From Caprella mutica (lineage: Eukaryota; Arthropoda; Malacostraca; Amphipoda; Caprellidae): DNA of 64,000 nt. Position 1 is the stretch's first letter; the number at the start of each line of letters is the position of its first letter. The notes below the pieces were generated by a model, which worked only from the letters and a program-made list of their open reading frames with translations, was not told where the DNA came from and did not search any database. The translations under genes and the position numbers were made by a program. This document shows, piece by piece, positions 1 through 11,158 of this stretch. The stretch spans positions 1 to 64,000 of the forward strand of contig CANNZV010000851.1 of the NCBI GenBank assembly GCA_947561585.1, in the 5' to 3' direction.

Positions 1-330
1 CTGGTCATTTATACTCTTATCTGATCATTTACACTCGTATCTGGTCTTTATACTCGTATCTGGTTATTTATGCTCGTATCTGGTCATTTATACTTGTATC
101 TGGTCATTTATACTCGTATCTGGTCATTTATACTCTTATCTGATCACTTACACTCTTATCTGGTCATTTATACTCGTATCTGGTCATTTATACTCTTATC
201 TGATCACTTACACTCTTATCTGGTCATTTATACTCTTATCTGATCACTTACACTCTTATCTGGTCATTTATACTCTTATCTGATCACTTACACTCGTATC
301 TGGTCATTTTCTCTCTTAACTGGTCATTGA
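1..330. repeat. 20-bp minisatellite, cut by the window edge
   Basis: About 16 tandem copies of a 20-bp unit based on tggtcatttatactcgtatc. Two variants, tggtcattta and tgatcactta, alternate in places and give a 40-bp dimer. The array runs off the left edge of the window, so its full length is unknown. No coding function is implied. Confidence 0.95.
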
Positions 331-400
331 GTTCTATTCTTTTCAAGTCGTTTAGTTCCAATGGGCAACAACTGAGAAAAGGTAAAGTTTTTAAATCTGA
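306..400. repeat. dispersed repeat flanking the 20-bp array (copy 1)
   Basis: The segment from the last array unit (aactggtcattgagttctat) through ggtaaag is repeated, diverged, at 16330-16415. Both copies share an ordered series of blocks: ctggtcattga, ctattc, tttca, gtt-aggttccaat, aactgaga and aaggtaaag. This is probably the unique edge of an older element in which the 20-bp array expanded. Confidence 0.7.
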
Positions 401-1322
401 ATTCTTTTACACTTAACTTATAGTCTCTGAGAGTATTCTTATTATTTAGTAATTGTTTAAAATAAAGCATGGGGAATGATTATTTATGCTATTTTAGTCA
501 CGTTTGTAGATTTTAGTCAATGAAATAAAGAGATGTCAATTTTAAAAATTAATAATTGTCTAGTGAGAAATGTTTGGTTAAATTAGTTTTTAAATGAATA
601 GTTTCGTTTGAAATAATATATATGATTATGAGGAACTATATTGTATAACATTTTATAGCAAACTAACAGAATAAACAAATAATAAAGGATGTATCTTCGA
701 ATGTGTCTCATATTTTCCAGATGGATTATTATTTATTATTTCATTAGGAACAAAGTGAGGTGATTCATTGTAATGAAATTTATAATTAGTCCTGTGACTT
801 GTATAGATTCAAAATAATAGAATGTATGAACTAAAATCAAGTAAGCTAAGTTTCGAGTTATAAGACGGTTCCACATTTTCGATCATCCAAGAAAAAATAT
901 ATCATAATAATTGTTATTCCACTTTTTTTTAAATTGGTATTCATTATCTATTTTTTCACATTTCATGTTTACATTCTATATTGTTAAATAATATTTTTTT
1001 TATAATTTTTTCCAAATGTTATTGAAAAGTTGAACCGTCAGAACTTACCTTATATTTTAATCCCTAATTATTACACCAAGTAATCACATAAAATCCCTCC
1101 CAATGACAGTCACTAGTCTCCTTAGTGTTCCCATATCACTCTCAACTCCAATAATCATTGAAACTTTGAGCACAGCACCAGTTAAAGATTGGCAGAGCAG
1201 ATAGAAAGAAATATAATCTAGAGACTTATGAAACTTTGTTAATCATGTTTATTCGTATGTTTGTACACTGTAAAGTAAGGACATAATAAAAAAAACACAC
1301 TTCACAACTAAATGGATGAACT
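401..1322. other. AT-rich sequence without recognisable features
   Basis: About 0.9 kb of AT-rich sequence. No long frame, repeat array or RNA gene is recognisable. Confidence 0.6.
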
Positions 1323-1620
1323 ACAGTTTCCTAGATACGACCAGGTTGCTATAGCATCCTAGATAAGGTCAGACTGTTGCTATAGTATCCTAGATACGAT
1401 CAGACTGTTATAGTATTCCAGATAAAGTCAGGTTGCTATAGTATCCTAGATAAGGTAAGACTGTTACTATAGTATCCTAGATACGATCTGACTGTTATAG
1501 TATTCCAGATAAGGTCAGGTTGCTGTAGAATCCTAGATACGATCGTAATTTTATTTTATCCTTCATACGACCGAACTTTTATTGTATCCTTGATACGATC
1601 AGTTTGGTACAGTTTCCTAC
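1323..1620. repeat. about 31-bp minisatellite with a trimer period near 87 bp
   Basis: Nine or so degenerate units based on ctatagtatcctagatac followed by gatcagactgttg. Three variants (tagataagg, tagatacga, ttccagata) occur in the same order twice, giving an 87-bp higher-order period between about 1354 and 1527. The units decay to the right. Confidence 0.85.
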
Positions 1621-2311
1621 CAGTCAAAAATAAATTCACGACACGGGTTTTTAATAATGAGTCAAGAGGCCTACCACATGCCTGCGAAATCTCTGCCCTC
1701 ATTGGGTATTATAATCCACACTTTCCCCCATTGAACAAACTCATTGCAACCCATTAAATGCTCTCATTATCAGGTTTTTAATTAGTGAAGCAGATTGCAG
1801 CATCGATAGGTATGAAGTCATAAAATTTAACATCAAGTGCCAAAATCCTGAGAAAATAGAATTGCTGAGCTTTAAAGATAAAAACTCCATTTAACTTTTG
1901 ACTTTTAACAACTGAGGCGATTTGAAAATAAGATTTGGACGATTTTATAGACTTGCTTTCACTTTAAAACTATTCTAAGGCAAGACTATTTTACTGATTA
2001 TAATGCTATTTCATATTAATTTGAATTCAGTTATTGATTTACCGTAATATATTTTATATGCATCTCTCATTGCACCATAGCATTGAACTTCTATTGCCAA
2101 GATACAGGTATAGTTTATGTGTAAGCGTTTAATTGGTAAATATTAACTTACTTAGCATAGCTACTTGGGAAAATTTTGTAGGTAATTTATTTGATTTCTT
2201 TATCAATATTTTCCATTTGTTGTGTGCGAATGGAAATTAGTTTAAGTTTGTAACAATATCTATTGATTAATAATGGTTTGAATTGCCATTACCGAGTTAT
2301 ACATACCTATG
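1621..2311. other. AT-rich sequence without recognisable features
   Basis: No reading frame of note, no array and no inverted-repeat element seen in these 0.7 kb. Confidence 0.55.
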
Positions 2312-2660
2312 GAGAAACTTATGGTGGATTCATACAAGATTAAAAGAGAGTAGTTATGGTGGATTCATACAAGATTGAAGGAGAGAGTGTTATGGTGGAT
2401 TCATACAAGATTAAAGGAGAGATAGGTTTGGTGGATTCATACAAGATTAAAGGAGAGATAGGTTTGGTGGATTCATACAAGATTAAATGAGAGTTAGTTA
2501 TGGTGGATTCATACAAGATTAAAGGAGAGATAGTTATGGTGGATTCATACAAGATTAAAGGAGAGATAGTTATGGTGGATTCATACAAGATTAAAGGAGA
2601 GATAGTTATGGTGGATTCATACAAGATTATAGGAGAGTAAGTTACGGTGGGGTCAGAGAA
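2312..2660. repeat. 36-bp minisatellite
   Basis: About 9.5 copies of a 36-bp unit containing tatggtggattcatacaaga and ttaaaggagaga. Because 36 is a multiple of 3, the minus strand is open for about 126 codons with repeated SPLILYEST; this is a by-product of the unit length, not evidence for a gene. The last unit (about 2640-2675) is diverged and matches single copies dispersed elsewhere in the window (see the feature at 31605-31718). Confidence 0.93.
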
Positions 2661-3814
2661 GATAATATGGTGTCCCCATTCAATTCCATCTATTTTTCTC
2701 TCCAGATGCACAATCCTCATACCAACTTTTCTATACTATATTCACTAATGCTATTCATTTCTCTTCTTACTAACATTTCAATGCATTAAATATTATAGAG
2801 TATAGCTTCTTCCTGCTCATCATTGGAAATCGATAGCGAGTTCAGTTTTAAGAGATAAGATAAAAGATATAAACTCTCTGAGAGGATTTTACACTCTCAG
2901 TCGATAAATTTCTTATTTTAAATTCAAACTTATCTTAACAATATTCTTTGTGTACTCACAGAAAAAATGTGTGACGTTCAGCTGTTGCAGGTTTAGTCTA
3001 AAGTATATTTTGTCCACAAGCGAGGTATTGAAACACTTCCAAACTCCTGAAACAAACGAGGAAATAAAAGTTATATTATAATGCAAATAAGTGGTAAATT
3101 GTCCTGCTTTTGTAATTAATATACTCAATCAAATACACTTCAAAGGTTCCCTACATTTAATATTTTTATTTCTCTATTCATTAGTACTAAGGCTAATGAT
3201 TATAAAACTTCAAAAATTCAAATTTGGTCGTATACTTTTATTATATTATGTAATTCAAGTTATTCTTGCGATTTTCTCTACCCTCTGAATTTTTAGCGAA
3301 AAAAAGCATCAAAACGTATTGTGAATGGCTACCAATACCGTTATCTGAATACCATTGCCCTAAAAAAATAGTTACCTTTGAATGGTGACAAATTAGCTCT
3401 AAAAATTTAAAACATTGTCAGAATTTTCTAAATTAAGAATGGAGAGGACTATTAAATTTTGTATTCACACAAATATATTTTTATTTCGAAACTTATAGAG
3501 AGTGAACTATTCTCTATATTATACATTAATTGTTCTGAAGCAAAGTTATAATTTTGCTGTGCAATAATTAATGGGAACTCAAACAAAAAAATTTTCGACT
3601 CTAAGATACCTTTTCTTTCTCTTCTCATTCTCCCTCTTTTCTTCTCAGTGAAATATCCTCCACAATTAGTTATTTTTTGTCTCCAATATAAAGGCACGGC
3701 ATCTGTTCTCCTTCCAATACTCTGCACCGTTATGGAAGGTTGATATCATAATTTATTTATTTATTCCGCCTCTCGACATAATTGGATTATAAACTTGTAT
3801 ATCACGAGTGAAAG
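2661..3814. other. AT-rich sequence with only short chance frames
   Basis: Three frames of 65-91 codons overlap here (2913-3128 minus, 3091-3288 plus, 3452-3727 minus). None shows a recognisable domain or composition different from the background, and I do not call them genes. Confidence 0.5.
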
Positions 3815-5165
3815 GAAAATACAGTAACTGCTCCTGTATCAGATAGACAGAAAGTAATAGGAAAACATGAGACACAATAACTGCTTTTCTATCAGATAGA
3901 CAGAAAGTAATAGGAAAACATTAGACACAATAACTACTCCTGTATCAGATACACAGAAATAATAGGAAAACATGATACACAATAACTGCTACTGTATCAG
4001 ATAGACAGAAAGTAATAGGAAAACATGAGACACAATAACTGCTCCTGTATCAGATAGACAGAAAGTAATAGGAAAACATTAGACAAAACAACTGCTTTTG
4101 TATCAGATAGACAGAAAGTAATAGGGAAACATTAGACACAATAACTACTCCTGTATCAGATACACAGAAAGTAATAGGAAAACATGATACACAATAACTG
4201 CTTCTGTATCAGATAGACAGAAAGTAATAGGAAAACATTAGACACAATAACTGCTACTGTATCAGATAGACAGAAAGTAATAGGAAAACATGAGACACAA
4301 TAACTGCTTCTGTATCAGATAGACAGAAGGTAATAGGAAAACATGAGACACAATAACTGCTTCTGTATCAGATAGACAGAAGGTAATAGGAAAACATGAG
4401 ACACAATAACTGCTTCTGTATCAGATAGACAGAAAGTAATAGGAAAACATGAGACACAATAACTGCTTCTGTATCAGATAGACAGAAAGTAAAAGGAAAA
4501 CATGAGACACAATAACTGCTTCTGTATCAGATAGACAGAAGGTAATAGGAAAACATGAGACACAATAACTGCTTCTGTATCAGATAGACAGAAAGTAATA
4601 GGAAAACATGAGACACAATAACTGCTTCTGTATCAGATAGACAGAAAGTAATAGGAAAACATGAGACACAATAACTGCTTCTGTATCAGATAGACAGAAA
4701 GTAATAGGAAAACATGAGACACAATAACTGCTTCTGTATCAGATAGACAGAAAGTAATAGGAAAACATGAGACACAATAATTGCTACTGTATCAGATAGA
4801 CAGAAAGTAATAGGAAAACATGAGACACAATAACTGCTTCTGTATCAGATAAACAGAAGGTAATAGGAAAACATGAGACACAATAACTGCTTCTGTATCA
4901 GATAGACAGAAAGTAATAGGAAAACATGAGACACAATAACTGCTTCTGTATCAGATAGACAGAAAGTAATAGGAAAACATGAGACACAATAACTGCTTTT
5001 GTATCAGATAGACAGAAAGTAATAGGAAAACATGAGACACAATAACTGCTACTGTATCAGCAAGACAGAAAGTAATAGGAAAACATGAGACACAATAACT
5101 GCTTTTGTATCAGATAGACAGAAAGTAATAGGATAACATGAAACACAATAGCTATTGTTTCTGGC
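3815..5165. repeat. 53-bp minisatellite, about 25 copies
   Basis: Head-to-tail copies of a 53-bp unit containing cagatagacagaaagtaata, ggaaaacatgagacacaata and actgcttctgtat. Variation is concentrated at a few positions (cttctg, ctactg, cttttg or ctcctg; gaaagt or gaaggt; atgag or attag). Edge copies are the most diverged (3815-3840 and 5130-5165), as expected for unequal exchange. Confidence 0.97.
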
Positions 5166-7140
5166 ATAAAGGGGATGAAATAACCTTAGCGTACCTAAAT
5201 GTGTTAATTAGTACACAGACGACAGGTAATCAATGGATGGTAATTAAGTTCACTGCAGGTGACTGAATGAAGTCATAACGAATACCAAGATTACCTTCAT
5301 TTGTGTGATAATAAAAAATTTAGTATTCAATAAAATGATGCAGTAAATGATATTTAGAAGATTAGAAATATGAATTAACTTAATTAACTTGAAATATACA
5401 TATAATATATACTTAATATTGCATTATACCATTATGTACTGTATGAAAATTCTTTATATTATATTGTACAGTTTTTTATTCTTCAATTAGATGAATTATA
5501 ATTACTCTTGCCAGATATAAAAAATAAACTCCCCCCCCCCAAACTAATTAATTCTCTCCATTTTTTAATGTTTAGATATCAGAGTTATAGGCTCTCTCTT
5601 TCCGAGGTGCAGGCAATTCTTACTCAGCAAAATAAGGGGCAGTAAATTTTAGAATTTCTCATGAATATTTTAAGGGAAAATATTGTGAAGAAAATTATGT
5701 TACTTTTTGCATCAAATTGTTCATATTATTCAGATTTTGAACAAAATGCTATTATTAAATAAGGATATAGTTCTAAATAAGATATTGGTTGAGTAAATAC
5801 CTGATATGGGAGAACAGGGTTCAATATGTGGAGGGAGAATACCTTTATAAGAGAAAGTTTATTGAAAGAAATTCATTCATAAAAAAACAGTGTTTTAATA
5901 CTTTTTTTTAATACAATTATAATAATCATCATGGTAATCATATTTCAAAGTAAGTTATTATCATACCGTACTTAATGATGTAACTGGTGAATACCAATCT
6001 TAAGAAACTTAAAACAAACATAAATTCATTCCTAATTCCCCTTTTATAGAAACTAACCTTTACAAAAATGCCGATAATTATTTTCATTACTGTTTCTCTT
6101 CAAGTGTTTAGTGTGAGAAACTGTTTCTCTTCAAAATACATTCCTGATGAGAGTAATTCCCAATCATTTATTTATAGGTACTTGAATCACAAGAGAGATA
6201 GGAGATGATTATGCAAATTCTTTCTCTTTTCTTAATCTCCTTCTTTCAGAATCCTAATGAGACCTAAATAACTTATGGACATCCTATTTAAATATCAGGA
6301 ACAGTTTTCCGGTTCCAAAGATTTTCCCTCCGAGATAAAAGACTGTAAAATGTTGCCAAGGATTTCAGTTTTGTCTGCAAAGTCATGAATTGGTTGTTTA
6401 TTTCTAACAATTAATGAGTTACTTATTAGCAGTGTTTTACCTTAGTATGTTTGAGTATGTTTACTTGGCCTTTTTTTCATTTTTACCATGTTTATCAATT
6501 TTTTTAATGATACTTGCAGTTTTAGAGGATAGCGCTAGGGTTATGCTCTTCAACTACGAGGTCCTAGATTATATGTTAGATAGGCTCGTAGGCTTCATTT
6601 ACTATCACCTCTTCATTTCCTTCGTCCATCTGTGAGTGCAGCAACAGGTGCTTGTGTTCCGTTTCGACACATTCCTTGGTAAGTGACTGCATTCAAGGAG
6701 TAGCTTTTCTGCAACTATGATCATTGTAACTGACATTGTTAGGTGACTTTATTCTTGAAGCCACTTTCCTTTTTAACTGCTTCTTCCTGTCCCTTGTATT
6801 TAATTCCTTTTTGTCGTAAGTGATATGGCTTTTGGTTCCGAAACAGACGTTAAACCTATAGTTAAGTAATTAATTAATTATTTAACTTTCATTTCACAAG
6901 TTATCTAGAACGGTCTAGATTCTAGAGTTAAGAAAACTTAAAGTTCTCCAAAGCATATAATTCTCTGTTAAAGCAAACAGTTGATTGAAGAAATGTTATA
7001 TATAAGTTATTATTGTATATTACTATTATAGAAATTTTTATTATTATATATATATCATGTCAACAAGATCTACTAGCTGTAACATATTGCAAGTAAGTTT
7101 CTCTTATAATCCATGGTTTTAGTTATCGTCAATTAGTGTA
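5166..7140. other. AT-rich sequence; 10-C homopolymer
   Basis: Nearly 2 kb with no recognised element. There is a run of ten C at 5531-5540. A 73-codon plus-strand frame at 6414-6635 is hydrophobic and membrane-like, but short, isolated and unrecognised, so I do not call it a gene. Confidence 0.5.
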
Positions 7141-7314
7141 AATAGATCCAATATCATTTTCGATCAATTTTGGTTCGATCAATTTTCCATTCGACCAATT
7201 TTCCACTTGACCAATTTTCCGTTCGACCAATTTCCCATTCGACCAATTTTCCATTCGATCAATTGCTTTCGATAAATTGTTTTCGGTCAATTGATTTCGA
7301 TCAATTTTCCGGAT
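7141..7314. repeat. 16-bp tandem array (gaccaattttccattc)
   Basis: About ten units of 16 bp (gaccaattttccattc and variants gatcaattttcc, gataaattg). The right edge, ttttccggatccc, resembles the inside-out end motif of the array-ended elements (features at 21867, 42802, 54879 and 59715), but I find no partner array or 9-bp duplication. It may be a half-element. Confidence 0.8.
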
Positions 7315-7338
7315 CCCGTAATCAATATATAATAATTT

Positions 7339-7931
7339 CTAGATTATGTGCACTCGGTAGAGCGTATACCTTCTCCCCCTCTTTGACCCGTTCTCTCATA
7401 AAATTTAATAAACTGTTAACTGGATAATAAACAATCGTCCCACCAAGTTTCATGCATTATGGTACAATACTTTTTCAGTTATCCAATTATAAATGACCTT
7501 GACCTTGACTTTTGACCGGGTCGCTTCCAAAATTCTACCAGATGGTTCCTGGACATTGTCCAATTGTACTATCAAATTTCAGACAATTCGGTTGAATACT
7601 TTATGATTTATTGAGTTACAAATGGCCTTAACCTTGATCTTTGACCTTTGACCCGATTGCTCCCTAAATCTAACAAAATAGTTCCTGCAAATTGACCAAT
7701 CGTCCCACCAAGTTTCATACAATATGGTTCAACACTTTTTGAGTTATGAATGACCTAGACCTTGACCTTTGACCGGGTCACACCCAAAATTCTACCTGCA
7801 GGTCACTTGACTTGGACCAATCGTTTCACCAAGTTTCAGGCAATTTGGTGGAAAACTTTTTCAGTTAAGCGAATAACATGAGGATAAATAAATTCCGACG
7901 AAAATATGACCTTCCCGCATTCTGCGAATGT
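7339..7931 (-). mobile_element. Helitron-like non-autonomous element, copy 1
   Basis: Reverse-oriented copy of a repeat also found at 24757-25306 and 63006-63539. Read on the minus strand it begins near gcagaatgcgggaaggtcat and ends with a short hairpin (gcgctc-tacc-gagtgc type), then acataat and CTAG, after which the three copies diverge. A hairpin followed by CTAG fits a Helitron 3' end. The base after CTAG is A here, not the T expected. The body consists of degenerate repeats of about 130 bp, each holding ttggtgggacgattggtca-like and ggtcaaaggtcaaggtca-like blocks. Confidence 0.6.
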
Positions 7932-8324
7932 AAAAATACGTCATTTTATCATAAATTTTTTTCTTGTCACCAGTAAAGGTAAATTTTGTCCTATGATAAC
8001 GCACAGTGTTCATTACAGTGCAAAGTACATCTCTGCAATTTATTCCCGGTAAAGTAATTAGTGCAGGCAGCTCTGTGTTGTAGAGACATTTGTTTTAATT
8101 AGTTCTAATTCAGTTAAATGACATGTGACATAAAATGAATACATTACAGGGAACAAACCTGTTTAAATTAGTATTTTAATTAAATGAGATGAAGAAGAAA
8201 GAAGTTACTGTTTACTTTTAACTACCACTCCTTCTTTCACTGTAGAAAAGTGACTCTCACAACTAACTGTTTTGATTATTTGACAAAAGAAGCCAAAAAA
8301 TCATAATCAACAATTGTATATCAT
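7932..8324. other. sequence between two elements, nothing recognised
   Basis: About 390 bp of AT-rich sequence with no repeat or frame of note. Confidence 0.5.
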
Positions 8325-8332
8325 TTACACAG
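8325..8332. repeat. left 8-bp target duplication TTACACAG
   Basis: TTACACAG occurs immediately outside both ends of the element 8333-11150 (again at 11151-11158), an exact 8-bp direct repeat. Confidence 0.85.
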
Positions 8333-8405
8333 TAGGGTGGAGCGTTTTTTCAACTTTTTCGAATTCGAATATGCATTAGTGCAGAAAAGTTGTTGCCATA
8401 CTTAA

Positions 8406-9374
8406 GGGCCGTACACACGTAGGGTTTTTTAAGTCTTTCCACCAGACTTTTTTCTCTGCTTTTCCACCAGACTTTTGATTCAAAAGTCAATAGCGTCCAC
8501 ACGTGGATTGACTTTTTAATCTCGTGGATTTACATGTCTTGCAATTAACTACTCATATCGGCGACATAAGCCCTCCTCTATTTTTTTAAACTAGGTATCT
8601 AACCTAGGTAGTTAGTAATTGTTAACTACCTAGGATAGTTAAAATTACTAATTACCTGGGTTAGTTATTTACTAATTACATATATAGGTTAGTTACTATT
8701 ACCTAGATTAATTAATTACTAGAGAACTACCTACCTAGATTACTAAGATTATTTAGTTACAAATTAACTTAGTTTGATAATTATTATGAAGTTTATTACA
8801 ATATTTAGTTATAAACTAACCGAGATTATTTTCGCTTCATTTGATATAATGATTAATCTATCCACTCAACAAATGTAATTTAGCTATTATATAAAGTTTA
8901 GGTAAAAGTATCAATACGTATAGGTACTAGGTACAATATGTATTGCGTTATAATAAATAAAATAAAGGTATTAGCTAATAGGTAATATGTTGAAATAAAT
9001 AAAATAAAGATAGTAATATGATATTTTACTAAAATATGCTTTACTAAAAAAAAGTTTAAAGAAACATTACTATTATCAATTTTACTGGCAGGAAAATATG
9101 ATAATTCTTTACCTCAAAGGTAAACAAATGAATGGAGCAAAGATTGGCTAAAAATGAACACCAATCCTGTTATTACAATATATTTTATGAGTTGACAGTA
9201 GCTATACGAAGATTTCCAAAATTGCATCTCTTGATTGGGGGAAATAATAGAACATGTAGGTTGTTGAAAAGTCTCGGACTTTCGGTGCAAAATTTAAGTC
9301 TCGTGGAAAAAGTGGGAGGAGCTTAGCAAAAAGTCCGGTGGAAAGACTGAAAAAACCCTGCGTGTGTGCGGCCC
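8406..9374. mobile_element. TTAA-flanked non-autonomous transposon nested in the left arm
   Basis: This 969-bp element has about 47-bp terminal inverted repeats: GGGCCGTACACACGTAGGG at the left and the inverse of GGGCCGCACACACGCAGGG at the right, both followed by gtctttccacc. TTAA flanks both sides (8402-8405, 9375-9378), fitting piggyBac-type or Sola3-type insertion; a Harbinger TTA site cannot be excluded. The right arm of the host element shows the empty site as catacttagtttgaatgtat, whereas the left arm reads catactta-[element]-ttaagtttgaatg. The interior includes a hairpin at 8603-8634 (cctaggtagtta and its inverse). The 64-codon frame at 9132-9326 has no recognisable domain. Confidence 0.85.
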
Positions 9375-9869
9375 TTAAGTTTGAATGTATGAAAAATTTC
9401 AGACCTGTCGGATGTCATCTTCTTCTGCCACCAGAGCTTCGAAAAATCGAAAATTTGTGAAAAATTGCATGCCATTAAAAAATTTCCCAATTTTTTTTAT
9501 TTCATCTAATAATTTTGCATTAGTGATAAATTTAATTAAAAAGGTTTCTTATAATTAGATTTCAAATTTGAAATCATTGTGACTTAATCTTCATCTGCCA
9601 CAAGCAGCATGAAAATATCGTTCAACGGTTGTTTTTACATAAATTCAAATTGAAAATACTCTTATGAATTTATTCCTTCTCACCTCAATCGGCGATAAAG
9701 TGATATAACCATTAATGTTCTGAATACTACTGTCAAATTCCAAGCTTGCAACATATGATCTTTCACTTCAGCTTGTGCCCAAAAATAGTTTTCATAACGA
9801 CTGTTCACAGATATCCAATTGACATTTGTATAGGTACATTATCAAACTTTGCTAAGTACGACTCTTAGT

Positions 9870-10350
9870 TTATTTCAAAGTATTTTGAAACAAATCCGGA
9901 TCATACCAGGTGGAGGTGGTTGTACATCGAGTTCCATCCCACCCATCCAAACCTCTAAACCAATGATGAGCATGGTTCTCCTTTAACTCTGGAAAAACTC
10001 TTTCTTCGTTTCGAGTACTGCCAATTTTTTCCTTCCTTCAATTTTTGTTCTTATGAATCGATCTCTTGCCTTTTCTCCGACAACTGAGATAGATACTTGC
10101 CAAAGAAATTAGGAGAGATTATAGACAGGGTAATCAAGAACAATGCGTATTTGGCCCATTCGGAGAACCTTCTTCTTCCAATGATTAGCGATGAATCCCT
10201 CGAAATCAATGAACTGTAGATTTTGAAATCTAGAACAGACTCCAGAGCTTCATGAGAAAGGCATAATGCAGAAATTGCCGTTCGATACACCTGCCTATCA
10301 CCTGAGAATATATTCCTAAGATAAGCAATTGGAGGAGCCACCATTAACAC
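9870..10350 (-). pseudogene. decayed reading frame in the core of the long-TIR element, function unknown
   Basis: On the minus strand, 10350-10051 is open for 99 codons but begins with TTG, and is followed in another frame by about 55 open codons (10037-9870) ending in a stop. The downstream piece contains a Trp/His-rich stretch (NHAHHWFRGLDGWDG) that looks like real protein, but I do not recognise it. The local base composition is less AT-rich than the arms. This may be a host-gene or element-gene fragment that has lost its frame. A 75-codon plus-strand frame at 10329-10556 overlaps and also starts with TTG. Confidence 0.35.
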
Positions 10351-10534
10351 AACGCATCAGTACAGAAGAGTTGCAGCTTGCTTTAGTGGATAGAGAATTT
10401 TTTTACCAATTACTCATTTATGTAACCATACTTAAGCTGTGGAACGATACATCAAGATGGTCACTAAAGCCTCTACTTCAGCTGTCGGAGAAATGGCCAG
10501 AAAAAATCGAAGAAAGGAAGAAATTTCCAGTCAT

Positions 10535-11150
10535 ATGTTGCAAGCTTGGAATTTGAGAGTAGTATTCAGAACATTAATAGTTATATCACTTTATCGCCAA
10601 TTGAGGTAAGAAGGAATAAATTCATAAGAGTATTTTCAATTTGAATTTATGTAAAAACGACCGTTGAACGATATTTTCATGCTGCTTGTGGCAGATGAAG
10701 ATGAAGTCACAATGATTTAAAATTTGAAAGCTAATTATAAGAAACATTTTTAATTAAATTTATCACTAATGCAAAATTATTAGATAAAATAAAAAAATTT
10801 GGAAAAATTTTAATGGCATGCAATTTTTCACAAATTTTCGATTTTTTGAAGCTCTGGTGGCAGATGAAGATGATGTTACAATGATTTCAAATTTGAAATA
10901 TAATTATACTATGCCTTTCTAATTAACTCTATCACTAATACGAAATTTATAGACGAAAATGAAACTTCTTGGAAATTTTTTAATGGCAACTAGTTTCTCA
11001 TAATTTTTCGATTTTTCGAAGCTCTGGTGGCAGATGAAGATGATATCCGACACGTCTGAAATTTTTATACATTCAAACTAAGTATGCCAACAACTTTTCC
11101 GCACTAAAGCATATTCGAATTCAAAAAAGTTGAAAAAACCCTCCACCCTA
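10535..11150. repeat. right terminal inverted repeat with three 170-bp units
   Basis: This is the inverse of 8333-8401 plus 9379-9770, with one extra about 170-bp unit. Unit markers are at 10689, 10858 and 11028, with spacings of 169 and 170 bp. The innermost block (catatgttgcaagcttggaa) pairs with the left arm near 9740-9760. Confidence 0.85.
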
Positions 11151-11158
11151 TTACACAG

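Larger units (their letters stand above)
8333..11150. mobile_element. hAT-like (foldback-type) element with long terminal inverted repeats
   Basis: The 2818-bp element starts TAGGGTGGAGCGTTTTTTC and ends with the inverse, GAAAAAACCCTCCACCCTA, bounded by an exact 8-bp duplication TTACACAG. The left arm is 8333-8401 continued at 9379 to about 9770; the right arm is about 10535-11150. The arms contain about 170-bp tandem units marked by tggcagatgaagatga: three in the right arm (10689, 10858, 11028) and two in the left (inverse, ending at 9430 and 9600). The 8-bp duplication and TAGGG terminus fit hAT; tandemly built arms recall foldback elements. No transposase is seen. A second element sits in the left arm (8406-9374). 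Confidence 0.85.

Noticed and set aside
2340..2720. 126-codon frame with SPLILYEST repeats
   Set aside because: By-product of the 36-bp minisatellite; no start context, and the unit variation does not respect codons.
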